From: Methanobacterium sp.
GTDB taxonomy: Archaea > Methanobacteriota > Methanobacteria > Methanobacteriales > Methanobacteriaceae
Length of the DNA: 64,000 bases
Reading direction: 5' to 3'
Assembly (NCBI RefSeq): GCF_038562635.1
Contig: NZ_JBCFBO010000001.1
Span: 496,001 to 560,000 of the forward strand
Shown piece by piece: positions 24,084-32,574 of the stretch. The position numbers were made by a program, and so were the translations under genes. How positions within the stretch are numbered: position 1 is the first letter of the stretch; each line of letters starts with the position of its first letter. The notes under the pieces are model-generated. The model saw nothing but the letters and a program-made list of their open reading frames with translations. It searched no databases and was not told the DNA's origin.

Positions 24084-24087
24084 TTAA

Positions 24088-24348
24088 ATGAAAGTAGAAT
24101 TAACCATGGAAGCAAGAAATGTAGAAGATAAGTCGGATTATTTCTTAAAAAAAGAGTTGGAAATGGATGTTATTCCAGATATAGGCGAAGAAATATGTGA
24201 AGAACTAAATGAAGATGATGAAAAAGCTATTTTTTTAAAAGTTATAAAAAGAACGTTTTATTTGAGAGGATATGTGCACATAACGTTAGAACATTGTAGT
24301 ATAAATAATGAAAAATTAAAACGTTTAAAAGAATTTGGATGGATTTAG
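24088..24348 (+). CDS. Hypothetical protein, 86 residues (second of a trio)
   Basis: Starts MKVELTMEARNVEDKSDYFLKKELEMDVIPDIGEE and ends LKRLKEFGWI. Similar in layout to the next gene (ELDTLPDVDEIEDTG, ERMEKSGWI). Begins 4 bp after the previous stop with GGTGATTAA. Very acidic. Not recognised. Confidence 0.6.
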   Translation: MKVELTMEARNVEDKSDYFLKKELEMDVIPDIGEEICEELNEDDEKAIFLKVIKRTFYLRGYVHITLEHCSINNEKLKRLKEFGWI

Positions 24349-24408
24349 TGATAAGATTTGAACTTTTAAAAGGTTGTAAGTACCGTTGAAATTAAAGAGG
24401 CGATTTAA

Positions 24409-24702
24409 ATTAAAATTAGATTACATATTGATTTAAGTTTAAAAGATAGTATTTGGAATGTAATGGATGTAGAAAAAGATTTAGAGTTAGACACTCTCCC
24501 TGATGTAGATGAAATAGAGGATACCGGCTTTATTTTTGAAGTAGAAAGTAAAAGTTTTAATACTTCAAAGAATTGTGCAGATATATACTTGCAAGATTGG
24601 GAATTCTTAAATGAAGAGGTTAAAAAAGATGCTTTGGAACGTATGGAAAAGTCAGGATGGATTTATAGAGATCCAATAATATATCCTCTCTCAAAATTAT
24701 AA
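24409..24702 (+). CDS. Hypothetical protein with ATT start (third of a trio)
   Basis: 97 residues reading (M)KIRLHIDLSLKDSIWNVMDVEKDLELDTLPDVDEIEDTGFIF ... RMEKSGWI. The first codon after an in-frame TAA (24406-24408) is ATT (24409), preceded by AGAGGCGATTTAA. Reading it as Met gives MKIR, matching the N-termini MKIR and MKVE of the two genes upstream. The next ATG (24463) would remove the conserved first strand. This is paralogue-based support for an ATT start. Confidence 0.65.
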   Translation: MKIRLHIDLSLKDSIWNVMDVEKDLELDTLPDVDEIEDTGFIFEVESKSFNTSKNCADIYLQDWEFLNEEVKKDALERMEKSGWIYRDPIIYPLSKL

Positions 24703-25143
24703 TCTTCGCTTTTTTATATTATTACTTTTTTTGTAGGTCCCGAATGCAGCTGCACTATGGATCCTTTAGTCCTGGTAAAAATTAGATATTAATTCTTAGG
24801 TTTTCGTTTATTAAAATAATGTAGCATATTGGTTTAATTTTTTATTTTGTATAATTTATTAAAAATAGGTTGTTAATACTTATGTTTAGTTGGGATAAAG
24901 GGAAGGATAGATAAGTACCCTTCCCTGGTACCAGGGCTTAATGACGGCGAATCATATTTGCGGATGATACCTTCCCAAAAAAATAGTAGTTCGAACAACT
25001 ATTTAAACTCACCTATTTACATACACCAATTTAACAGTAACTATTTAAGAACTACTATTTTGTTTAAATAAGAGAAAAACAATACAATAATACAAGATCA
25101 CAACGTGATCCGATGCGGAAAAAAGGCATAAGAGGCAACTCTG
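24703..25143. other. Structured spacer: palindromes and GACGGCGAA motif copies
   Basis: No gene. It holds TATTACTTTTTTTGTAGGT (terminator-like, as at 22585), GGGAAGG/CCTTCCC, the perfect palindrome CCCTGGTACCAGGG (24923-24936), CCAGGGCTTAATGACGGCGAATC (24931-24953) followed by GCGGATGA, an 11-bp inverted repeat AATAGTAGTTC/GAACTACTATT (24982-24992 and 25049-25059), GATCAC-AAC-GTGATC (about 25096-25110) and another GACGGCGAATC at 25145-25155. Confidence 0.55.
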
Positions 25144-25170
25144 TTGACGGCGAATCAACACATAAAAAAT

Positions 25171-25208
25171 AAGAATCTACTAAACCCCACAGACCTTAGT
25201 AGATTCTT
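25171..25208 (+). terminator. Perfect 13-bp hairpin
   Basis: AAGAATCTACTAA (25171-25183) and TTAGTAGATTCTT (25196-25208) around a 12-nt loop, 111 bp before the next gene. A terminator or processing site for the leader RNA. Confidence 0.5.
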
Positions 25209-25318
25209 ATACTCAAAATATGAATTAATTCTATTTTTATTAGACTATTTTATCAAAATTTACAATGTTAATCATGATAGTATAATGTTTCCGCATATAA
25301 AACGTGTGGAGGCGTTAA

Positions 25319-25786
25319 ATGGCAGGAAAAGCCATACATGAAGACAATATAGTACATTACACATATCTAGGAAAATATTTGCACTTATCATATATCCTTA
25401 AACAAAATAAAAAGCAAAACAAACCTAAAACAAAATATAAAATCATTAAAACTAAAGGATTTGATAGAGGGGAAATAACACGGATTTTACCAGTAAATAA
25501 AGAAATAATAAATAACTATTTCAATGATTATTCTCATGATTATAAAAATAATATCACTGCCAGCATCCAAATAGGAGTGCAAACTGAATTAAACGAAACT
25601 GAAAAAGCAGTAATTGGACGAGGCGGTAAAACAATAGCTTTAATGAATATAAAACGTGGTCAGGGCTGTGAATGTGGATGTAAAGATATTGCAATTGATA
25701 ATGACCATGGTGAGACTTTCTGTCCTCGTTGTGGGTTGATTTTAGATACTTCCATATCTGATGAATTCCTGGAGGCAATAATATGA
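25319..25786 (+). CDS. Protein with TFB-like zinc ribbon at the C-terminus
   Basis: 155 residues. The last ~45 read CECGCKDIAIDNDHGETFCPRCGLILDTSIS. The spacing Cys cluster, D-x-x-x-G-E, C-x-x-C-G-L-I-L-D is that of the transcription factor B (TFIIB) N-terminal ribbon, which contacts RNA polymerase. Here it is C-terminal and there is no cyclin fold. The first 110 residues (basic, QNKKQNKPKTKYKIIKTKGF, and ITASIQIGVQTELNETEKAVIGRGGK) are unrecognised. It may redirect host RNA polymerase to late genes. GGAGGCGTTAA precedes ATG. Confidence 0.6.
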   Translation: MAGKAIHEDNIVHYTYLGKYLHLSYILKQNKKQNKPKTKYKIIKTKGFDRGEITRILPVNKEIINNYFNDYSHDYKNNITASIQIGVQTELNETEKAVIGRGGKTIALMNIKRGQGCECGCKDIAIDNDHGETFCPRCGLILDTSISDEFLEAII

Positions 25787-26169
25787 CTGTGCCTAGATGG
25801 GGAGTTCACCAGGGAATTAAATTTTCTCCAAGGCGTAGTGTTTTAAAGGTTTGTCCTATATGTAAAGAATTCTTTTTGCAGAGTTCAAGGGGAAATAAGA
25901 GCTATTGTGATGAATTATGCTCTGTTAAAGCTAGACAGTTTAAAATGAAATTAATTAATCAAAAAATTATTCGAAATAGAGATAAATCAGAGCATGCTGA
26001 TTATATGATGAGATATAGGGAAAATAATGTATCAAATAAGGTTATATCTAAAGGAACTTATATTCCTCCATCTGTACCTGTAGATAATAATGGTAATCCA
26101 GATTATGTTAAATATCATGAATTGTTGAGTGTTGATAAACGACGATTTGGTTTGAGTTCACCACATTAG
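25783..26169 (+). CDS. Zinc-finger protein of unknown function
   Basis: 128 residues, overlapping the preceding gene by 4 bp (ATGA). KVCPICKEFFLQSSRGNKSYCDELCSVKARQFKMK has a C-x-x-C...C-x(3)-C treble-clef-like site resembling the N-terminal half of HNH or FCS-type fingers. The rest is basic and extended (TYIPPSVPVDNNGNPDYVKYHELL). Coupled to the TFB-ribbon gene, so a joint role in viral transcription is possible. Confidence 0.6.
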   Translation: MTVPRWGVHQGIKFSPRRSVLKVCPICKEFFLQSSRGNKSYCDELCSVKARQFKMKLINQKIIRNRDKSEHADYMMRYRENNVSNKVISKGTYIPPSVPVDNNGNPDYVKYHELLSVDKRRFGLSSPH

Positions 26170-26403
26170 ATGACAACCACATCTTATAATTGAAGAGGAT
26201 AGTTTTCTGGAGGCGGTTCTATCTTCTCCAAAAAGTTTTTTTATTTAATCGTCGTCGTATAAAAAACCACCTTATCTTGCCTTAAATTACGAGCATTGAT
26301 TTACTCAATGACTAAAAAACATAACAGAAAGTTATGGTTTTAATTGTTTTATGATAAGGCCCACTTTGTGGGCTTTTAATATTAAAAATAATAAAATAAA
26401 AAT
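26170..26403. other. Spacer with several hairpins
   Basis: GAGGATAG/CTATCTTC (about 26197-26236), AACATAAC-AGAAA-GTTATGGTT (about 26320-26341), long-range CCTTATC/GATAAGG (about 26270 and 26353). No gene seen. A small RNA is possible. Confidence 0.4.
26359..26377 (+). terminator. Terminator hairpin GCCCAC-TTT-GTGGGC
   Basis: 6-bp GC-rich stem followed by TTTT; ends the early/middle transcript ahead of the convergent minus-strand gene. Confidence 0.65.
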
Positions 26404-26781
26404 TTAAGATGTTTGAGTAGTATAATTCCACTCCCAGTCCCAACCAAAACCATATCTATCTTCATATCTATTTACAACAGCATATGTGCTGCTTGATTTT
26501 TTGAATGGTGCTTTGGCAGTGACGTTAATTATATTTGTACCATTTTTTAGGTTTACAACTTTATAGAAGTTCCCATTTGTATCTACAGTTGCAGGCTCTC
26601 CATTAATTGTGACTGTGGAGTAAGGTTCTGCTGTTCCTGTTTGATTTAATGTAGTTACATTGGCATTAACTAAGTTGGGTCCTTTGGTTAATTTTATATT
26701 TGTTGGTCCAATTCCAAATGTATAGGAAGCAATAATTAAAATTGCTATAAGTCCTCCTGCAAGTATTACATTTTTTATCAA
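26404..26781 (-). CDS. Membrane-anchored Ig-like surface protein (probable moron)
   Basis: 125 residues: N-terminal membrane segment ILAGGLIAILIIASYTFGI, then one beta-sandwich module (NATVTTLN..TAEPYSTVTINGEPATVDTNGNFYKVVNLKNGTNIINVTAKAP) with the pattern of bacterial Ig-like/glucodextranase-type repeats, and an aromatic tail (YGFGWDWEWNYTT). It is on the opposite strand to the surrounding virus genes with its own promoter region, so it is likely expressed in the lysogen at the cell surface. Confidence 0.7.
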   Translation of the reverse strand: MIKNVILAGGLIAILIIASYTFGIGPTNIKLTKGPNLVNANVTTLNQTGTAEPYSTVTINGEPATVDTNGNFYKVVNLKNGTNIINVTAKAPFKKSSSTYAVVNRYEDRYGFGWDWEWNYTTQTS

Positions 26782-26785
26782 GTTT

Positions 26786-27045
26786 TATCCTCCCTAATAC
26801 TGATCAGTATCACTTACTACATTCACAAACAACTTTAAAAACATTTCCATTTTTTTTTACAAGTCTAGATGCAGCTACGCCAAAATCATATATTATGCTC
26901 TAAAATTTTACAAAAATCTATTTAAAGCCTGCTTATGGGCTATTTTTTCTTATTCTCATAAAAGTTTTTAGTTTATGGGTTTCACAACCAAATTGTGAAG
27001 TGAAAAAGAACCGTATATAGTTTATTTATATAAAGGAGGAATTAT
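26786..27045. other. Spacer before the late operon
   Basis: Contains TCTAGATGCAGCTACGCC (26864-26882), a fragment reminiscent of the GCAGCTGC part of the small-RNA repeat, and CCGTATATAGTTTATTTATATAAAGGAGG just before the next gene: probable TATA box and ribosome-binding site. Confidence 0.4.
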
Positions 27046-27351
27046 ATGGACAATGATGTAATAAAAGACAGATTTACAACATTAATTCTGTTGTTTATAA
27101 CAATACTAACTACTATATCAGCATTCATTCCAAAGATACAGGAAGCTTTACTATCTCTACCTGATGAATACAAACTTCCTGCATTAATAGTAGCTTTAAT
27201 AGTAGTTGCAATAGTGGGAGTATTTACATTTAGAACTTCTGAACAGAGAAGTCAGAATGCTTATGACCAGGGTTTATATGAGCCTGTTCCACCAGATACA
27301 AGCAGTGCATCTGATACAGCTGATACTGGGAATACTCAAGATTTAGAATAA
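27046..27351 (+). CDS. Two-helix membrane protein, holin-like
   Basis: 101 residues with two membrane segments (LILLFITILTTISAFI and LIVALIVVAIVGVF) separated by a short turn with charged residues, and a polar acidic tail. This topology fits a class II/III holin, which would release the pseudomurein endoisopeptidase, though the lysis gene lies far downstream. Position at the start of the late operon. Function inferred from topology. Confidence 0.55.
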   Translation: MDNDVIKDRFTTLILLFITILTTISAFIPKIQEALLSLPDEYKLPALIVALIVVAIVGVFTFRTSEQRSQNAYDQGLYEPVPPDTSSASDTADTGNTQDLE

Positions 27352-27388
27352 AATTATTTTTTTTTATATTTTTAAAGTGGTGGTAGGG

Positions 27389-27616
27389 ATGGAGACCATA
27401 GAAATAATATTAGCAATAGTAGCGCCGCTGATAGCTTTATTTATATTCTTAGCAACACTTATGCTTAATTTAGTGCAGCGAATGAGTAATTTAGAGACTA
27501 ATGTTAAGTTTATGCTTAAATGGATAGCTGCACTTAATGGTGAAATGAGAAATGATAAAGATTTTGAAAAATTTTTAGAAAAATTAAAAGAAGTTGCCAA
27601 AGACAAAGGATTATAA
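27389..27616 (+). CDS. Single-span membrane protein, holin-accessory-like
   Basis: 75 residues from ATG at 27389: one membrane helix (IEIILAIVAPLIALFIFLATLMLNLV) and a cytoplasmic helical tail (RMSNLETNVKFMLKWIAALNGEMRND..). Phage proteins of this shape (hemolysin XhlA-like) accompany holins. GGTGGTAGGG lies before the ATG; GTG codons just upstream are possible starts. Confidence 0.55.
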   Translation: METIEIILAIVAPLIALFIFLATLMLNLVQRMSNLETNVKFMLKWIAALNGEMRNDKDFEKFLEKLKEVAKDKGL

Positions 27617-27724
27617 TTTTTATTTATTCTATTAATTGTTTGGAGGTATAGATCGGCCCTATACCTCCTTTTAATCATAGAAACCACTACATTTAAATTG
27701 ATAGTGGGAGAGCATGTGATAAGT

Positions 27725-28933
27725 ATGGCCGAATTTATAAAAATAGAAGATTTAAAACCACATCCAGAAAATCCAAGAGAACATACAGAAGAACAAATAC
27801 AAAAAATCGCTAAAAGCATCCATGAGTTAGATTGGGGACGACCAATAATCATCAGTAAAGATAATTACATTCTTGCAGGAGAAGGAGCATATCTAGCAGC
27901 CAAAAATGTACTAAAATATAAAGAAGTTCCATTTAGACGAATGAAACATATGCATGACAGCCCTGAAGCTATTGCATATATGCTTGCTGATAATAAATTG
28001 AATGAAGAATCAGATTGGAACTATGGAAAACTCCAAAATATAAAAAATGAACTTGGACTCTTAGGATTCGATGCTAGTTTAACTGGTTTTAATGAAATTG
28101 AATTACAGGAAATTGATACAAAACTAGATGCGAATAAAACTGAAGTTAAAGATGATGATTTTAATCCAGATGAAGAAATGGAATCCATTTGTAAATTAGG
28201 AGATATCTGGAAATTAGGTGAACATCGTTTAATGTGCGGAGATAGTGTTGTTGATAAAAATAAACTGATAGATGGCGCTGAAATAAATCTTTTATTAACA
28301 GATCCTCCTTATGGAATAGATGTTGTTAAATCTAATCAAATAGGAGGTGGAGGTCTTTTAGGATTTAAAAGAGATGAAATATTAGGTAAAATTGGAGGGG
28401 GAGGGATTGTAGCTCCTCGTAAATATAAACCTGTATTAAATGATGATAAACCATTTGATCCTTCATTTTTAATAGATCTTGAATTGCCTTCTATAATATT
28501 TGGAGCTAATAATTTTGCTTCTAAACTTCCAGATAACAGTCAATGGTTAGTATGGGACAAGAAAATGGAAGAAAATTATAAAAACACTTTTTCAGATGTG
28601 GAACTAGCATGGACTAATTTTAAAGGTACAATATGTAAAATTTACCGGCATTTATGGGCGGGTTTAATCAGGAAAGGAGATAGAAAAACAGAACTTCATG
28701 AAAGGGTTCATCCAACACAGAAACCCGTTGGAATGCTTGGTGAAATATTAAAAGATTACTCCAAAAAGAATGATAAAATATTAGATTTGTTTGGAGGCTC
28801 AGGTTCAACATTAATAGCCTGTGAACAATTAGATAGAGTCTGTTATATGATGGAATTAGATCCTCATTACTGTGATATTATCATTAATCGTTGGGAGGAC
28901 TTCACAGGCAAAACAGCAATCAAAATAACCTAA
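27725..28933 (+). CDS. DNA methyltransferase with N-terminal ParB-like domain
   Basis: About 403 residues. The ParB/sulfiredoxin-like domain is at residues 1-120 (IKIEDLKPHPENPREHTEEQI, AGEGAYLAAKNVL, then the helix MLADNKLNE). The methyltransferase follows: DPPYGID (motif IV, about residue 193) and, near the end, HPTQKPVGM and DLFGGSGSTLIACEQ (motif I, about 355). Motif IV before I is the beta-type order used by amino-methyltransferases acting on N6-adenine or N4-cytosine. Likely protects viral DNA from host restriction or marks it for packaging; no cognate endonuclease is present. GTG at 27716 is an alternative start. Confidence 0.88.
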   Translation: MAEFIKIEDLKPHPENPREHTEEQIQKIAKSIHELDWGRPIIISKDNYILAGEGAYLAAKNVLKYKEVPFRRMKHMHDSPEAIAYMLADNKLNEESDWNYGKLQNIKNELGLLGFDASLTGFNEIELQEIDTKLDANKTEVKDDDFNPDEEMESICKLGDIWKLGEHRLMCGDSVVDKNKLIDGAEINLLLTDPPYGIDVVKSNQIGGGGLLGFKRDEILGKIGGGGIVAPRKYKPVLNDDKPFDPSFLIDLELPSIIFGANNFASKLPDNSQWLVWDKKMEENYKNTFSDVELAWTNFKGTICKIYRHLWAGLIRKGDRKTELHERVHPTQKPVGMLGEILKDYSKKNDKILDLFGGSGSTLIACEQLDRVCYMMELDPHYCDIIINRWEDFTGKTAIKIT

Positions 28934-28954
28934 AAAATTCAACAGTGACCTTCC

Positions 28955-29446
28955 ATGAAAGAAACACAAAAACACAAAGATGCCTTTGAACATTTTTACA
29001 TTAAACTCAATGAAGGAATGTCAGTTACTGACAGCATTTTGTCAGTTGCTGAAAAGTTTAAGGTCACTGATAGAACTGCATGGCGCTGGTATAAAAAGCT
29101 TGATTGGGAATCTAAAAGAACTGTTAGGGATGTAGATATTCAGACTGGTGTTGAAGAGAAGACTAATACGACTATTATTGATAATAAGGCTAAGTATCTG
29201 GGTATTGTTCATTTTAGTTTGAATAAGTATGTTGAAGATGTTAATGCGGGTAAAAGGGATCCTATTCCTATTGAAAATAGTAAGGATTTGGAGCGTTTGA
29301 TTAAAACTGGGTTACTGATCCAAAATCAACCTACTGACATACAAAAACATTCTGGCACTATAAAACATGAACCTATTGATGAGTTTAACAGGATCATGGA
29401 TAAAGCATTGGAAAAGTTAGATGAACCTGCACAAGATGACAATTAA
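28955..29446 (+). CDS. terS: Terminase small subunit-like protein
   Basis: 163 residues with an N-terminal helix-turn-helix (GMSVTDSILSVAEKFKVTDRTAWRWYKKLDWESK) that would recognise the packaging site, and a helical C-terminus that would touch the large subunit. Position directly before the large terminase (12 bp) is the main evidence. Size is normal for TerS. Start ATG lacks a strong ribosome-binding site (GTGACCTTCC). Confidence 0.75.
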   Translation: MKETQKHKDAFEHFYIKLNEGMSVTDSILSVAEKFKVTDRTAWRWYKKLDWESKRTVRDVDIQTGVEEKTNTTIIDNKAKYLGIVHFSLNKYVEDVNAGKRDPIPIENSKDLERLIKTGLLIQNQPTDIQKHSGTIKHEPIDEFNRIMDKALEKLDEPAQDDN

Positions 29447-29458
29447 GGAGGGTCTGTT

Positions 29459-30907
29459 TTGGCAGATCTAAACCTTGGATCTATTACCCAATATGACCGT
29501 GACATGCTCCAACTCACATTAATTGATAACCCCTATATCCCTGATAAAATCAAAAAAGGAATTTTAGGTTATCCTCAACAGTTGAAAAGTCTTATTTATC
29601 TTAATCGACCCATACTCAATGATTATCACCGTATACTTTTAGGTGGAGAAGCATATGGAGGAAAAACTTTATTTGGAGCTGCTTTATCCTTAAGATTTAT
29701 GCATATTAAAGGATTTAAAGGATTAAACACTCGTAAAAATTATGATGATTTAACAGAGGAAAGTGTTGATAGTATTTGGGGGTATATTGGACTATGGAAT
29801 GGAGAATTAGTTGAGCAATATGGAAATGAAAGAAAACTTAAAATTAAACTTAATCCTCCACGAATAAAAAGTAAGGAAGGCGGATTATTGTCTTTTAGGG
29901 CATTTGACAATATTACCAAAAAGGAAAAGACACGAAGTAAAAGTTACCAACAAATACAAAATGATGAAGCCCCTGAACTTGATAAACAAATATTAACATT
30001 TCAAGGAAGAAGTTTACGACAACAAGCAGAATCACGATTTCCTAAAGCAATAATAAACTATGGAAATCCCCAATATGACCTTAAAACATTCACACTTAAT
30101 GAGAGCAGCCAGCGATTCCTCAATGAATATGTAGAAGGACAATATGTATATGTTCCTATGGGTTGGAGAACCAATCCTTACATTAAACAACTTGAATTTG
30201 AAGCCAGTTTAGAAGACCTGGATGAAATTGATAAGCAAAGCCAGAAAGAAGGTAACTGGAATTATACTCCATCTATAGGAGATTTAATTGATAAAGAAAC
30301 AATTAAAAAACAGGTATTGCCTTATGATAAACAACTACAAAAAATAAACATCATTTATAATGTATTAAGTATTGATTTAGCAGGAGAAGGCCAAGATAAA
30401 ACCGCAATAACCAATTATTTATATCTAGAGAATGGTTGGGGATTCATAGAAGACATTTATCAAACTGTAAGCCCCTATCCTGAAGAACAAATTTACCGTT
30501 TTATCGAATCAAAAATAGATGCTGGATTCCAGCCAAACTATATTTTACTTGAACAGGAAGGTGGAAGTAGAGTTTATTCTGACCGTCATTGGGAAGATGA
30601 ATTATCCTCCCTTGAAATTAAATTGTATCCTATATTTCCAAAGGGAAGCAAGTATAACCGAGCAAGGCCAATGGTTCGTGAAATGAACCAGCATCAAATT
30701 AAGATTAACAAATCATTAGAAACTAAGATTTATAAAGAATCTAAAAAAGAAGAAACTTATTTTGATTTATTAACTACTGAATTATTGAATTTAGAACCTA
30801 TAATGAAACAAAGTCCTAACCTGATTGATTGTTTAAGTCTTGCAAGAAATTTCATAGTTGATGATGTGTTGCAGGTAGGTTCTAGAAAAGCCAAAATTTA
30901 TGTTTAA
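29459..30907 (+). CDS. terL: Terminase large subunit
   Basis: 482 residues. ATPase: Walker A-like GGEAYGGKTLFGAA (about 61-74), Walker B QIQNDEAPEL (about 166). Nuclease (RNase H-like): LSIDLAGEGQDKTAI (about 302) and ILLEQEGGSRVYSDRHW, with downstream acidic LIDCLSLAR. It would translocate DNA into the procapsid and cut concatemers. TTG start with GGAGG exactly 7 nt upstream. Confidence 0.9.
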   Translation: MADLNLGSITQYDRDMLQLTLIDNPYIPDKIKKGILGYPQQLKSLIYLNRPILNDYHRILLGGEAYGGKTLFGAALSLRFMHIKGFKGLNTRKNYDDLTEESVDSIWGYIGLWNGELVEQYGNERKLKIKLNPPRIKSKEGGLLSFRAFDNITKKEKTRSKSYQQIQNDEAPELDKQILTFQGRSLRQQAESRFPKAIINYGNPQYDLKTFTLNESSQRFLNEYVEGQYVYVPMGWRTNPYIKQLEFEASLEDLDEIDKQSQKEGNWNYTPSIGDLIDKETIKKQVLPYDKQLQKINIIYNVLSIDLAGEGQDKTAITNYLYLENGWGFIEDIYQTVSPYPEEQIYRFIESKIDAGFQPNYILLEQEGGSRVYSDRHWEDELSSLEIKLYPIFPKGSKYNRARPMVREMNQHQIKINKSLETKIYKESKKEETYFDLLTTELLNLEPIMKQSPNLIDCLSLARNFIVDDVLQVGSRKAKIYV

Positions 30908-30921
30908 ATGAGGATTTTATT

Positions 30922-32574
30922 ATGTCAAACACCCCTTATGCATTTGCTCTTGACGATGGGCGCGTAGTCGCTAAATCAGTATTAGATAAATTTGCAGTTA
31001 AAAGTGAAGATGATGTTGATTTTAAAGAAGATATATTTGCCACTAAAGTTGCAAGTGATGAAGATGTTCCATCAGGCCAAATAAGAGAAGGTCAAAATAG
31101 TTATGGAAGGTATGGATTAATAAGGCCACCATATCCCCCAAAGATGCTTACAGGTCTTAAAGATATAAATACATATCTTAGATCCTCAATTAAAACAAAA
31201 GGGAATGATATTGGAGGGTTGGGTGTTGAAGTTATCCCAATAGGAGATAATGAAAATCGGGACCCTAATGAAAAAAAGTTACTTGAAGAGTTTCTTAAAC
31301 GATGCCACCCTACACCGGAGGACATGTTTAGACGTGCTGCATTGGATGAAATAGATGTTGGTTGGCTGGGAATTGAATTAGTAAGAACTGGAAACTTACA
31401 AACTGGAGAACCCCAAAGATTGGAACATATCCCTAGTCACACGTTCAGAATCCATAGAGATGGAAATAGGTTCATGCAAACATGGGATGGACTAAATAAA
31501 ACATGGTTCAAACTTATAGGAAATTATAGAAGCGTAAAGGATGGCAATGATAAAGATATTGATAAAAAAACAGGGGACGAACATGAATTTAAATCGTTAC
31601 CTGGAGGAGATAATGGTCAATGGGCCCATGAATTAATTTATGATATTGAATATTCATCAGGGACCACTTATTATGGAGTTCCAGATAGTATTCCAGCAAT
31701 ACCAACAATATTGGGAGATAGAGCGGCCGTTAGTTATAATTTAGAATTCTTTAAAAACAATGCTACTCCTCGTTATGCTATTTACGTTACTGGTTATTTT
31801 GATGATAAACCTGAAACTGATGCTGAAGGCAATCCAACAGGTAAAACAGTAATGCAAAGTGCAATGGAAGCCAGATTTAGAGAAGTAATTGAGAATCCTC
31901 ATGGTAATTTAGTCTTTATGATTCCTACAAGTCCTGTGTTAAAAGGAGAAGTGGTACCTGAAGTAAAAATTGAATTTGTACCATTAGATATACAAGTTAA
32001 AGATAGTCAATTCCGTTTATATCGTATGGAAGCGAGAGGAGAAGTATTATCAAGTCAAAGGATGGATCCATTTAGAGCAGGAATAGTTGATATAAACTAT
32101 GGATCTGGGGGAGGAAACACTGTATCAAACAATACACGAATCAATTATAAAGAAACTACTGTATTACCTCCACAAAGACGAATAGAAGCATTAATAAATA
32201 AGTTTGTTGTTTGGGCAGATAAACCTAAAGGGTTTGGTATTAAAGACTGGGCCATAAAACTTGTAGAGATTGATGCTTCAGATAAAGACGCTGAAGTGAG
32301 TAGAGATCAAAAGGATTTTTCCATGGGAGCAATAAGTCCTAATGAAATTAGAGAGAAGAGAGGGCTTAAAGTAGTAGATCATCCTGCAATGAATGCTTAT
32401 TATGTAAATGGAAATCCTGTTACTTTAGAACAATCTCAAACTGTAGATCCTGATGCTGCAGCTAAAATAATTGAAGATATTGCAACCAAACTGGATGAAG
32501 AACAGAAAGGTTTGGGAGACGCTATAAGAGGTCTTATCTATGGATCCAAAAAAAGTGGCAAATATTCTTCATGA
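30922..32574 (+). CDS. Portal protein
   Basis: 550 residues in the place of the portal, right after TerL. Features seen: early strand-rich domain, IDVGWLGIELVRT, EHIPSHTFRIHRDG, then YYGVPDSIPAIPTILGDRAAVSYNLEFFKNNATPRYAIYVTG, typical of SPP1/HK97-type portals, and a helical C-terminus. It forms the dodecameric DNA gate at one capsid vertex. The C-terminus overlaps the next gene by 35 bp. Confidence 0.85.
   Translation: MSNTPYAFALDDGRVVAKSVLDKFAVKSEDDVDFKEDIFATKVASDEDVPSGQIREGQNSYGRYGLIRPPYPPKMLTGLKDINTYLRSSIKTKGNDIGGLGVEVIPIGDNENRDPNEKKLLEEFLKRCHPTPEDMFRRAALDEIDVGWLGIELVRTGNLQTGEPQRLEHIPSHTFRIHRDGNRFMQTWDGLNKTWFKLIGNYRSVKDGNDKDIDKKTGDEHEFKSLPGGDNGQWAHELIYDIEYSSGTTYYGVPDSIPAIPTILGDRAAVSYNLEFFKNNATPRYAIYVTGYFDDKPETDAEGNPTGKTVMQSAMEARFREVIENPHGNLVFMIPTSPVLKGEVVPEVKIEFVPLDIQVKDSQFRLYRMEARGEVLSSQRMDPFRAGIVDINYGSGGGNTVSNNTRINYKETTVLPPQRRIEALINKFVVWADKPKGFGIKDWAIKLVEIDASDKDAEVSRDQKDFSMGAISPNEIREKRGLKVVDHPAMNAYYVNGNPVTLEQSQTVDPDAAAKIIEDIATKLDEEQKGLGDAIRGLIYGSKKSGKYSS

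Noticed and set aside
25144..25341. 65-codon open frame beginning TTG-ACG-GCG
   Set aside because: Its start lies inside the GACGGCGAA motif and it contains a perfect 13-bp hairpin; no ribosome-binding site. Treated as leader RNA.
27364..27852. Minus-strand 162-codon frame
   Set aside because: Antisense to the holin-like and methyltransferase genes; low-complexity Ser/Asn/Ile composition typical of a shadow.
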